The translations under genes were made by a program, and so were the position numbers. Positions 12,501-22,500 of a DNA stretch of 64,000 nt are shown piece by piece. The notes below the pieces were generated by a model. The model searched no databases. It worked only from the letters and a program-made list of their open reading frames with translations, and was not told the DNA's origin. This DNA is from Alitta virens. Taxonomy: Eukaryota; Annelida; Polychaeta; Phyllodocida; Nereididae. The stretch is from the NCBI GenBank assembly GCA_932294295.1, contig OW028579.1, positions 7,586,370-7,650,369 on the forward strand. The letters run 5' to 3'. How positions within the stretch are numbered: the first letter of the stretch is position 1; each line of letters begins with the position of its first letter.

Positions 12501-15349
12501 TGCCTGTGGTATTATCCAGTAACTCCTGATATTCGCCAGAGTTTTGGTCTATATACCCAACTGACCTGTGAAGAGAGCACATTTTTAAGAAGTGAATAAC
12601 TAAATATCTAATAGGAGAGTGCAATTTGCAATGATGACGTCAATTGAAATATCAGGGTTTCCACTCCTTTCTCTCGTTCAAATTCAAGGTTTTTTCCAGG
12701 CCGTCAAACCCAATTTTTAAGGTATTAAACAAAGAAACTAAACTCGGAATAGATTATATTTATTGTTAAAAACTAACAACTTCACAAAGATCCAAATCTA
12801 GAATATATAGCAATACAAACACATAAGATTCAAGTTTGGGTTATGAGTTCTTGAACACGGATAAGAAAGCATGATATTCACTTGCACATGTATAAAACAA
12901 AATCACTATTCACTCCACTAATATCCAAATTTGCCGTATATGTCGCAATACATATAATACTCAGAAAGAGAGATCATTTAATAAGTACATTATCTACATC
13001 TAACATTAAAAGATTAGAACATTAGCTTAAGCTGAATAACACACACAAAATGAAATCATCTGAACAACAATCAAAGTAATTTAATCAGACTACAACTTGG
13101 CACATAAGGCAAAAGAATACGTTGGCATTATTGCATTAAAATTTGCTTAACATTTGATTTTTTCCATTCACTTAACATTTGTTCTTTTTCATTTATTTCT
13201 TTCGTAACAAGCTCCAACTCTGTTTTTCAGCAGCACTCTACCTCATTGCATTTGTCTTGGCCAAAAGGTCAAAATTTCAGCTAGTTTCTGCTCTTAAGGA
13301 AGTCTTGTCAGCTTCTTTCATTACATATTCATGATCATGATAAAGATTTGTCTTTTTTTTGTTTTAATTTTGCAATCTCATCCTCTATTGGCTTTCTCTT
13401 ACGAGCCCTCTCAATTTGTTCTTGCTCTTTCCTATTTGCTTCGAGGTGCTCCATATAACGTGCCCTCGCTTCGAAGCCGAGAGCTACAAGACTATCTGAC
13501 AACCTGACATTAGCAATACTCCCAATGCTTCTTTTCAAGTTATCTTCAGTTTGGTTGGGAACACTCAGTTCCTTATTTACTGAATATCCCCATTCAACGG
13601 AGGCTTGCCCATGTGAGAGCAGAAGCAATATTTTGACAGCTTTCCACAACTTGTCATACTTGCACTGAATGTACTGGACAAACAGGGTGTCTAAACAATC
13701 AGTAAATTTCTTGAACTGTGTAAATGCATACATTTTTGTCACAGTTTGTAAGAACTCTTTGTACTGATCAAGTAACTCATGGGTGGGGGCCTAGCTCAGA
13801 GGTAGCACTCTGGGCTTCCAACTGCTGGGTTCCGGGTTCGATTCCCGGTCGAGCCTAAGTTGGATGGCTGTTTCATCCTTCGTCGCATTGCCATGGTATC
13901 TGCCTGTCATAATTAGCCCAACTGGTGCAGAAATACAGGACGTAAAGCACTAAGCACACACACACACACATACAGGGAACAATTAACATTGGGGCCATCC
14001 ATTGAAACTTGAACGAAGCCGTTCATATCAATGGGGTAGTTTTGCACACAAGACAACAAATCTGTAGCAGCAGCTTTCCCAAGAAAGTCTCTTTCGTCTT
14101 TGCCATGGTCCCTACCTGTCCTAATTAGCCCATCAGGTGCAGAAATACAGGACGTAAAGTACTAATCCACCACCATCCCAAGAAAGTCTTAGGTGAAGTA
14201 CCTGGTTTTTACCAGATCACCTTGCCACATCTCACATAGAAATTTAGCTGTTTCCTTTGTTGAACTCTATTCAATGATTCATAAAATAACAACACAAAAT
14301 TTCCTGAATTGAAAATATTGTGCCTTAGTATTTTCTCACCACATTGGTACCTCTGTGCAACAGCAGTCAGGGAACATTCTCTTAAAAATGTCATTCATAC
14401 CCTATGCAGAATGGTAGCTCTGATTTTTCTCAACGAAGTTCAGTGTGTATCGCCGTTTAGCCTGCATAACATCTTTCTTACACAAATAAGACATCAGTGT
14501 TGGGCCTTGTGCATTCAGAGTATGGTCGTGAACTTCCATCTCATCGTTTTAGGGATGACTTGCTGCAGCTCTCTGGCTGTCTTGAGTTCTCTCCGTGTAT
14601 GTCTGAATAACAGGCTGTGATGAAACTTGTTGGGAAAGCTCTTCATGCTTTTTGCTTTTCATGTGACTTGTGAGGGCTGAAGCTCCCATTGATGCAATGT
14701 CTATCCTTTTTTACAAAGTCTGCAGTTTGCCATCAACTTATTCCCTTTAATCTCTTCAATACTTAGGATTTTCTAGCCATCCCCGCCTGAAAGTGCAGGG
14801 CATTTGCAAAAGAACAGGCATGCCACTTAATTATTCCATAATCAGATATTGAATTTTTCTTAAATTTTGAAATTATCAATTATTTGCATAGACAAAAAAA
14901 TACCATTATATACAAGTCAAAAAATGAAACACTGACACACTTTTTTTTTAAATCACTATATGAAAGCATTTGGGCCATCTAAAATTAATAACTTGGTTCT
15001 CAGGCCATTTTTGGTGAAAATTGATGAGAGAGGGAGGTCTTTTTTAGTTTGATTTTTTTCACTTGCATTGGGTGTATGGGCGCAATCAGAACATAGCCAT
15101 GACACTACTTTTTTTATTCCAAGTTGGTTCTTTTAAACTGCAGGTCAAAGTCAATTCCCTTAAGTCAAAAAAATTTGAAAATGTGAATTGCAATTGAGAC
15201 AGATATTTTACATTTTCTGCTTGTGTCAATAGCAATATCCAACAGTTGGCGCCAACGACATGTGCTGCCACCAAGCAAAAAAATAGGCCAATGCGGCGAA
15301 TTGTGTATGCGGGCGAGCCAGAGAACCAAGTAATTAAACTTAGATGGCA

Positions 15350-15386
<37 letters not shown>

Positions 15387-18300
15387 ATATATGCATACAT
15401 ATGTGTGTAGATATCTAAATCTTAAATGAGTGTTTCCCTGGATCCCAGTGAATTTGAGTGAACTCACCAACACCCCCATCCCCACCCAACCCCGTCATTA
15501 ATATACTACTAGATGAAATTCACACTGCAAACTCTTTCTGTTTTTTTTTTATTAAATTGATTTTTTGATTTTAAATTCAATGTTTCTTACCTTGGCTTGT
15601 AATTCAGAAACCGCACTAAGATCTTTAGCACTGTTTGGCTGCGCATGCAAAACACAAACGTTTAACATAATCTAAAAAAAAAGGGCGTTGGTGTGCACAA
15701 CCATCAACGCCCTTGGCGAAATTGCAAGAAGCATTTTTCCGTTAAATTCCAGATGGTTTGGCACATTTCTGCAAATTCAAGGTGTTTCCCAATTGGGAAA
15801 CTGTTGCTACTAAATTCACGGTTTTCCCGAATTCCCGGTAGGAGTGGGAACCCTGAATAATGGTGCATCCAAATGTAACTACATCTAAATATATATTACA
15901 TTGTACTAAAATTATGTCCACCTATGGGTTATACATTGGAGATGTACGAGTTTATCTGAAAATTACTGACCTTCCATTAGCAACATATATCCCTTCTGAA
16001 ACAGGATCATGAGCCAGTGGTCCATGTACAGAAGTAGGCAAGGAGAAGTGAAGGTCAACCTTGTGGTCTCCTGTGACCTTGAATATGTCTAACTGTTGAG
16101 CAAGTGTGATAAGTATGCTTTTATTACCTAAAGTTGCTGGAAATAAAAAAGATATATAATTTCGTATTTTACACTATATAGTGTATACCATGTATGTACT
16201 TATATTTAAAACAACAACAACACGACTTTGTCGTTTTGACTCACCTTTAGATGAATTATATGTAAAGAATTGCACAAGTGAAATGTTTGATCCAGCAATC
16301 GATGGGAATTGTTCGTACACCGCGGAAACATCACTGACGTTTAAAAATGTCATCGCACTACAAAATACAAATTGTTACTAAAATAATGCTTATATAAAGA
16401 ATCAGCATCTTTTCCATTTCAAAATGATATATTGCAGTATTTAGCATTATTTTGCTTACTTGTTGGTGGAGTTCATAAATGCCAGTATTCTAGATCTGGA
16501 TGCGAGCAAACATTTGTCGGGTTTCCAATCTGCATGAGTCATTTCTCTTAGCAATGTTGTTGATGCTACTGGTGATGTCAATGCTGTTGAGGTTTCCATT
16601 GTTTCTGATGTTGTTGAAATTTCCAAATGAAATGTTTCTGATGTTTTAGTTACTTTTTCTGATGTAAAATTAGTTGTATCTGATGTCCAATAATATGAAC
16701 TGAATACCTTTTCCTGGTCAGTTACATTGTACGATACAGTGATATTGTCATCATATGATGTGGTTATTGATGTTTCATTCATTTCATTAAATGCCGTGGT
16801 ATTTGGGGTATCCGTTGTAGTATGATCTAGGAATGCAGCAGATGTGATAGGTGTGGCAGTTATGGATGTTGTATCCGTTGTTGCATTTTCTAGTAATGAG
16901 AGAGCGGTGCTGGTGAGTTCATTTGTTGTGTCATATCCAGAATCTGTAGTTTCTGTTATAGCGGTGTGATTAATGATTGTCTGAATATTACCACCATTTA
17001 CGCTCAGTCTGCTGATGTCGTTTTCAGTACAAAGGTAAAGTTCATCATCTGTGAATATTATATAAAATATTGCAAAGGCTACTGCGTTACCATTTTACAG
17101 ACACAACCTCATTCAGTCTGGTTGAAATTTTTGTTAATCACACAGCATACAATGGAACCACTTTAATATTAGACCATTTCACCATATCGACCATCCAATT
17201 TGGACAATCAGTAAATAATTATTGATATTTGGAAAACATTTTAAGGGTTATTACTCACAATTTTTATCAAGGGCAAAATTGTAGATGGGATCTTCCGAGG
17301 CAAAGAGTACAGAGGACTGGTTATTTTCATCTTCTTGATATGGTGGAGAATTCAACATTAAGGACATTGTTTTTACCACCGTTTGGTTCCGTGATAACCA
17401 AAAGATTGATCTGAAAATATAAGAAATAAATTTCTTTGGAAGTTTAGTATTGGAAATGAATCTGAGTGTTGACAAGCTGTTAGTACCGGGTATAACATTT
17501 TCCTGATAACTAGCTTTGGCCTTAATTGTCTGTCCCTGGCTTTTAGAGACTGGCGTTTATTTGATTTTCGTTGTAGATGAAATTTTTGTCTTTTACACAT
17601 CACCTAGACTTTTTTTTTAGGGGAACAGCCTCAATTTTTGACCGGGCCTGTGGTAAAAATTTCTTACAAATTGTCAATCTGGCTGGGCCATGAGACAACA
17701 ACAAGCTCCCTTGGGACCCCTTGTGGCGTATGTTGACAAATTGCCTCATTACCAATGTTAAAGACAAATATTTGAAAGAGCCAGTGAATCATGAAATGAA
17801 AAGGGTCATCGCATACCTTAGTCTTTCTGACAGCTCAATATGATGCATCTTTTCAGTCCAGTTCATCTGGTTTATTACAGCGAGTGTCGATAAATTGAAA
17901 GTTGTCATCAATGATGTGTCTTCGCAAAATGTGGTGAATAAGTTGAGATTTAATGAGCTCACCACCTCACATTTACTGAAGTCTAAAAAGAAAAATAGGC
18001 CAAATAAATATAACGTAGAATTACCCATGTGTTTTCCTCACTATAGGTACTACAAAGTAGCACAGTGTGCCAGTATGAATTAAGAATTTTACGTTTATAA
18101 AACATACCTGAGGTGGCATTTATATACATCTTTGTGTAATTATAAGGAGGCTCTGAAGTCATTGTAAACAAATACCCAGTATCATCTACGATATAGATGA
18201 GGTTTTTGGCCTCATTCACAAAGGTATGGACAATGCTTGAATTCATTTCGAAGCTATGAATGACGTTATTATGAACAAGAGATGTGATGTCCATGGTCTG

Positions 18301-18943
18301 TGTGTCCTCGTTGAAGGTGATTGTTCTCATATTCAGGTTATCTGCAACAGAATTTGCAATACATATTAGTTGATGCTTTGTATAACATATTCCAAAATTT
18401 CATAATAATTACATCATTACAAGCTATACTGGCCATTGGCTGTAATAGAATGAAGAGGATATGATGTGGTGTTAATACAAACTTAAATTACAGTAAAACC
18501 TCGCTATTAAGACCATCCTTGCTGCAAGATAAGCTGGCCTTAATGATGAGGTTTCCTTATTAATGAGGTAAATATAGTGGGACGAATACGGTGAGGTTCA
18601 AAAACCGGTGGTCTTAATTGTGAGGTGATGTTTGTTGTAAGGTGTTCTAAGGACGAAGTTGCACGGCAATATCCTTTTTATGTGACACAATAAAACCTAC
18701 AATTGTTTAATTCTTCAGTCCTTAAAATATATTATAGGTTAAAAGAATAAACCCCTGCAGCATGCATATTAGAGCATTCACAAATTAAATTAAATATATA
18801 TATAGATTTTTATTGACAGCTAAATATATGCATACAAGTACCATACCTTTCAATGTGCTCATACCAGCCAAAAGATGGAGAGTTTCAAAAATCAGGAAAA
18901 GGTGCAGTAATTTTGTGAAATCCTGTAACTTTGTGAAGTCCAT
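1070..18943 (-). CDS. LRP-like YWTD-propeller/EGF receptor gene, 26 exons, 3' incomplete
   Basis: I reconstructed this gene from splice sites and continuous phase; it encodes about 1430 residues. Exons in transcript order: 18943-18847, 18341-18108, 17982-17817, 17410-17259, 17048-16460, 16357-16245, 16136-15971, 12565-12332, 12074-11943, 11655-11535, 11329-11161, 10913-10806, 10690-10567, 10065-9920, 9748-9598, 8990-8850, 8609-8498, 8318-8159, 7759-7661, 6133-5891, 5537-5378, 5037-4919, 4114-3953, 3327-3211, 2066-1944, 1228-1070. The order is signal peptide, diverged propeller, Ser/Thr-rich insert, then three propeller-EGF units and a Ser/Thr-rich stalk. YWTD-type motifs include NIYWTD, RLYWSD, MLYWCDW and NLYWTD. 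Such proteins are usually cell-surface receptors that bind extracellular ligands. I saw no LDL-receptor class A repeats. No membrane segment is visible, so the 3' end probably lies beyond the window or in exons I could not recognise. Calling it LRP5/6-like is inference from domain order only. Confidence 0.85.
1621..1770 (+). mobile_element. tRNA-derived SINE, 5'-truncated
   Basis: It starts just before the B box (GGTTCGATTCCCGG) and carries the body (AGTTGGATGGCTGTTTCATC) and the tail ending in CACCCACCC. It lies in the receptor gene between exons 25 and 26. Confidence 0.85.
1944..6133 (-). CDS. Propeller and third EGF-like module (receptor exons 20-25)
   Basis: Exons 20-24 give about 267 residues, the expected size of one six-bladed YWTD propeller. 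Strand motifs are TVYYSNLANGKLER, LIYYGELSSG, MYITGNRGIHRCNMDGSN, MLYWCDWTRKTVERSDLNG and NLYWTDWKI. Exon 25 (2066-1944) encodes the clearest EGF-like module, with NGGCSHICLATPNGRRCDCP. This is the arrangement found after each propeller in LDL-receptor-related proteins. Confidence 0.85.
2261..2382. repeat. Perfect 51-bp inverted repeat (fold-back)
   Basis: Arms 2261-2311 and 2332-2382 are exact reverse complements, separated by 20 bases. They begin AAGTTAACCCCCTCAGTAAT. It lies in the receptor intron between exons 24 and 25. Confidence 0.95.
3391..3536 (+). repeat. SINE tail with long (CA)n microsatellite
   Basis: Only the last part of the SINE is present (GTCTCTGCCTGTCCTAATTA to the tail). 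It runs into an uninterrupted CA repeat at about 3452-3536. The repeat has clearly grown from the SINE's own CA-rich 3' end. Confidence 0.9.
4214..4910 (+). repeat. Dispersed repeat, copy 1, ending in a long hairpin
   Basis: It shares blocks in the same order with 51985-52515: GCCCATAAAAGGAAGCCCA, a TTTAAATTTT block, and a terminal AGGAAAACCACA...GTGTGGTTTTCCT palindrome. Here the hairpin has long arms (about 4798-4842 and 4864-4908). It sits in the receptor intron directly after exon 22. Confidence 0.7.
6160..6245 (+). repeat. Fragment of CCAGATAGCATTCCAAATCGG repeat family
   Basis: CCCAGACAGCATTCCAAATC and the following TTGG-rich sequence match copies near 42395, 42960 and 43890. The family is rich in TTGGCCAAC-type words. 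Confidence 0.5.
6661..6822 (+). repeat. Minisatellite, 23-bp unit, about 7 copies
   Basis: The unit CTCTCATGGCAAGGGTAGTA plus ACA is repeated head to tail almost without change, which suggests recent expansion. It lies in the receptor intron between exons 19 and 20. Confidence 0.95.
7310..7496 (+). mobile_element. Full-length tRNA(Gly)-like SINE with target-site duplication
   Basis: A 14-bp duplication, AACATTAAATTTTG, lies at 7296-7309 and 7497-7510. The head has A-box sequence CCTAGCTCAGAGGTAG and B-box GGTTCGATTCC. The anticodon-loop equivalent is CTTCCAA (TCC, Gly-like). A body and a CA-rich tail follow. The A and B boxes would act as an internal RNA polymerase III promoter. Confidence 0.95.
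7661..10690 (-). CDS. Propeller and second EGF-like module (receptor exons 13-19)
   Basis: These seven exons encode about 280 residues of propeller followed by an EGF-like module. Exon 15 is the most typical YWTD piece of the gene, with VAVDWITGNIYWTDRE and EPRGIAVYPPYG. Exon 17 has RLYWSDNNHIE. Exon 19 (7759-7661) encodes the EGF-like module, with CSQVCLLDNPGFRCACQ and DDDGRTC. Junction phases are consistent throughout. Confidence 0.85.
10806..15971 (-). CDS. Propeller and first EGF-like module (receptor exons 7-12)
   Basis: Exon 7 begins at 16136 and ends at 15971; exons 8-11 complete about 270 residues of propeller, with RLFWIS and RLYWAE as YWTD-type strands. Exon 12 (10913-10806) encodes a cysteine-rich EGF-like module with DLCHICSSHKFC and HECGCDE. 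Its spacing is less regular than in the two later EGF modules. The intron between exons 7 and 8 carries a hAT transposon of about 3.2 kb. Confidence 0.75.
13335..13742 (-). pseudogene. hAT transposase C-terminal fragment
   Basis: This open stretch of 135 residues keeps LLLSHGQASVEWGYSVNKEL and ends in a Lys/Glu-rich coiled-coil-like tail. It is the longest surviving piece of the transposase in the element at 12653-15855. The reading continues upstream in pieces: just above the SINE it gives AAATDLLSCVQNYP and MNGFVQVSMDGPNVN. There is no start or catalytic core in one frame, so it is a remnant and not a host gene. Confidence 0.65.
13779..13973 (+). mobile_element. tRNA-derived SINE inside hAT element
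   Basis: A full copy from GGTGGGGGCCTAGCTCAGAG to a CA tail. It is opposite in orientation to the transposase and splits its reading frame, so it arrived after the hAT element. Confidence 0.9.
14091..14176 (+). mobile_element. 5'-truncated SINE with target-site duplication
   Basis: Only the 3' third is present. It is bounded by the direct repeat CCCAAGAAAGTCT at 14078-14090 and 14177-14189. The truncation plus duplication is the mark of target-primed reverse transcription. Confidence 0.9.
15351..15392. repeat. (TA)n microsatellite
   Basis: About 40 bases of alternating AT with one TTTA interruption, inside the hAT element. Confidence 0.95.
16460..17048 (-). CDS. Large exon: mucin-like Ser/Thr-rich insert in the receptor
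   Basis: At 589 bp this is the largest exon of the gene. It opens with a propeller-like strand (DELYLCTENDISRLSVNGG), runs for about 150 residues of Thr/Ser-rich sequence with repeated TT, TS and NxT/S motifs, and ends with a new blade start (CLLASRSRILAF). The Thr/Ser and Asn-X-Thr content suggests dense O- and N-glycosylation, so it may act as an extended spacer. In LRP5/6-type proteins an EGF module separates the first two propellers; here the mucin-like stretch sits in roughly that place. The surrounding phases match (T|AT before, AA|T after). Confidence 0.8.
18490..18640. repeat. Short pogo/Tigger-like MITE candidate
   Basis: CAGTAAAACCTCGCTATTAA at the left faces GGTCTTAATTGTGAGG at the right. 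Related CCTCRCTATTAAGACC words occur near 8350, 39170, 42545 and 58170. The end sequence recalls pogo/Tigger-type terminal repeats; assignment is by eye only. Confidence 0.5.
18847..18943 (-). CDS. First coding exon with signal peptide (receptor gene)
   Basis: The ATG at 18943 opens a peptide beginning MDFTKLQDFTK, followed by a hydrophobic run (LLHLFLIFETLHLLAG), a good secretion signal. The donor GTATGG follows at 18846. The single leftover base joins the next exon to give an Asp codon in frame. No other upstream ATG in this frame is needed. The 5' untranslated region and promoter should lie just above 18943; I could not place a TATA box with confidence. Confidence 0.8.
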
Positions 18944-19596
18944 TTTTGTAGTTTGTTAGGGTGACAGTTTTCTACTGAGGTTTGACAGTTTCAGGTGGAT
19001 CAATTCTCAGGTGTACCAATAAGTATTAATCAATAGTATTTGTATAAACCTTTTACACAAGCCATGTGCAATGATCCGTGGTAGTGTTCTGGGTCGTCGA
19101 CTGATTTGAGATTGCTATGAACGTGTCCATTGTTATCGATGATTTATGATTGGTTATGAAAATGGTTAATTATATCTTATCTAATTTGTTTATCTGTATC
19201 GTGTAATCATCAAATTCGCAAATTTAAAACAAAATGCGGGTTATTCATGTTACAGACAAATTCAATCAAAAGAAACAAATTAGTGTTTGCTGTTTAGATG
19301 CTATTTATTGTAAAAACTCACAATAGTAATATTCAACATAATTACATTAAATAAGACTTGAGTTTCATGCATGTGGACAAAACTTAGTCTGGTGCATGCC
19401 TCTTTAAATATCACCTGTTCTTAATTCCACCTCGTGATACCCATGTAACTCATGAATAGGCTCACATGTAGGCAAACGCACATCTTAAAAAGATTTAGCA
19501 CACATACAAAAAAAAACTCTGATGTCCTCAAACACACTGGTATTTCTTATTATATATGTATGGTCCCAACATCAGTTTCATAAATTCAATATAACA
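18944..19596. promoter_or_regulatory. Gap between methyltransferase 3' end and receptor start
   Basis: This 650-bp stretch must hold the methyltransferase 3' UTR and the receptor promoter, because both genes run on the minus strand head to tail. A candidate poly(A) signal for the methyltransferase (AATAAA on the minus strand) lies at 19304-19309. I found no repeat or ORF of note. Confidence 0.35.
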
Positions 19597-22500
19597 CTAT
19601 TTATACCCAATTACATGCACTAATGGATAACTGTTGGGATCCACAACCTGGATATTTTTAAACCCAGCTTCTACGAGGTATGATTTCATTTTAGCAACAC
19701 CCCAAGCTGCACCCAAACTCTCGCCATTGTCTAATCCAATAGAATAAGGAATGCAATACATTAGACTGCCCAAGTATATCGCTGGTGAAAGTTTATTATG
19801 CATATTTTCTGCACAATTGCTCGATAAGTTGTATTCAAACAAGGAAAACTTCCCTCCAGTTTTCAAAACGTTCCATGCTTGTTTAAGGGCGTCACGTGGT
19901 TTGCTGACGTCATGGATGACCTTAAATGCAAAGATGTAATCGAACTTTTCTGACCAATCAGTAGGAAGGTCTGTGATGTCTTGAACGTGGAAAGTTGAGT
20001 TGTTGGAGTTTCTGGCATTGAAAAAAATAGTAATAGATAATAGTAATCTTCATTAAAAAATCTACTCTGTTTTTGTCATATTTTTTCATTTAAAGCTCAC
20101 AGCAGTAATAATCATATAAACAGTTTTCTATGTTTTCAATAGTAATTCAAGCCTCATTCTGAACCAATTGTGATGTCACAATGGCAATTGTTCTGATGAC
20201 ATCACAAAGCATTTCACTCAGAGGTCAACTCCGTTCATCACTTAGAACTGTTGTTGATCAAAATATTTGATTCTGTGCATTTCACAGCACTAAAACCCAG
20301 TTATATCTATCTATATGACAACCACACAAAAGTACAAAAAGACTAATCTGTGGATATATAAATTATCATATTGCGACTTAGTCACTTGTCAACAGGTGGT
20401 TCTGCAGGTCTTAGGCAGCGCCCTCTATGAATGTGATCATGTGACAATAACAGTCAGCCATGATGATGACAAAGCATAGAGGGCAGAAAAGTAACATGAG
20501 AAAGATGGGAAAAGTTAGTTTTATGTGATAGAAGGATGTAACTTTACTGTCTGTTTTTAAATGTTCCAATGCTTATGCATGAAATAATGGGCAAAAACTG
20601 ACTACATATTTTTGGTATATCGGTTATAGTTACTAGAATGAAGTAGTGATCAATTATTAACAGTGATCAAAAGTATTCTGTATTCTTTTCTTGCCATTTA
20701 ATTTTTCTGTTTTAAAGATTTTATGCACGCTGAAACCTGCTATCACTGATTATTTTAAAAGATAGTGTGATTGACAAGTTCTCAATCCTACATGCATTAC
20801 ATCGTTTGTCCTAGTATAACAACCAACAAAATACCTAACATTATACTGTACAACTGTACATTGTATTATTTCTTCCACTATCTGAAATTCCTACTAATTT
20901 CTTCCAAAAGGAGCATTTGAGTATATTTTGATATTAAACCGCATGTGTAGAAAATTTTTACAGTTGTGCAAATATGTGCATGTATTGTCAATGAAATTCA
21001 CTGAAGTTTACACCGGGTAACTTATACTTGAATTGAATTAGCTTGGTACATCATGTTTTACTTTATATTGGCTGTCAACGGGTAAGTTACAACCTGGATT
21101 GATAGAAATTTAGCAAAAAATGGCAGTGAAGTAACTTAGGCCTAATGATGCATTCGCTTACGTTGCGGCCTTCTTTGCTTGAATAATCGCCTTTGAATCG
21201 ATGTCAACACCACAGAATGTGGATGAAGGATAATAGCGAGCTAATTCTAAGCTTAGCATCCCAGCATTGCACCCAAGTTCCAGTACCCTGAGGCCGGATT
21301 CTGAAAATTCGAAAATTACAAATGATTTGAAGTGTAGTGCGAGTCGAATATTTTGGGATATCACTTGTTGGAAGCTAGATTTAACGTGCATGGCTTAAAC
21401 ATTTATTAGTTAATACTTTAAAGAAGTGTTCATTATTTACAGGTGCTGACACTCTCAGAGAAAAAGAGTAGGCTAACACTTCAAGTGGAGTAAAGAAGTA
21501 GTCCAAGAAAATAGTAAACTAATAGCCTTATTGGGAGTAAAATGTACCCTCTGTAGCGAGTAAGATTACTCTCCAACGGAGTAGAAACCATTTTTTGTTA
21601 ATGTTATGCTTTGCTAGGGAAGCTAGAAACTGCTCACAAATACCTACCTAACAGTGGTTTCAAGGTTGGGTCTGCATTAAGCATGAGTGTAAGTTGTTGA
21701 ATTTCCAGATTTATGCTTAATGTGTACATGCCTTCTTCTGAAGCTGTTTCTGGTTCAAATGCAAGCCCTGTGTTTAAGAAATATGCCATTTTAAACTTCG
21801 ATAAAATATATGTCCATGTATCACCAATGAATGTAAGTTTACATATCATTTCAACCAACTGTAAAGTGTATATTCGAGATAATTCTATCCTATTAGTATT
21901 TGTTTGTTTCAATGCAACTACCCCTGTTCCAATGGTTCTCTAACAAAAAAGAAAAAAATAACAGTCTGTTACTGTAAAAACATCACCTGGCGGTCCATCA
22001 GCTTTCATTACTGATGTGAATCTCTTCATGTGATCCGAACCAACGTAGCTTGGAAGGCTGTTTAGCATAAACAGTGCTTGCATCGCTCTAGCATCGTCAC
22101 CTAGCAACACTTTTCTTTTCCTAACAGGAAGGAAGTAGTTTTCGCCATCTGGCCTCACTTCCAGGATGCCACCTGTTGCCATAACAGAGCACCATTCTCT
22201 GACATATCTGAGAGTGATAGAGGAGATGATAAAGAATAACATTTTTTTATTTCATATAGCGCTGTCTAGAATTTAAAATCAATACATTTTCAGAAGCGCT
22301 GTACAATATGACATAAGAATGTAAAATTAAAATTAAGAAAAGTAACTTAAAATATGTAAATCGATAAAATCACTTGATGTTATTTTAAAATTGACAGTAT
22401 AAAAATGTCTTTAGTCTTTTTTTAAATAAGAGTTTCTGCTGCCTTTAAATCTGTTGGTAAATTATTCCACCAATGGGGCCATGGCACTAAATGAGCGAGC

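Larger units (their letters stand above)
12653..15855 (-). mobile_element. hAT-like DNA transposon with degenerate transposase
   Basis: The ends are near-perfect inverted repeats (CAGGGTTTCCACTCCT on the left; AGGAGTGGGAACCCTG on the right; 15 of 16 match). I see no clear 8-bp target duplication. On the minus strand, pieces of a transposase read SMDGPNVN near 14000 and LLLSHGQASVEWGYSVNKEL within 13335-13742, the latter followed by a charged helix rich in K, E and R. SHGQAS-type motifs are typical of a hAT C-terminal region. The frame is broken by stops and by two SINE insertions, so it should be inactive. It fills the intron between receptor exons 7 and 8. Confidence 0.75.
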
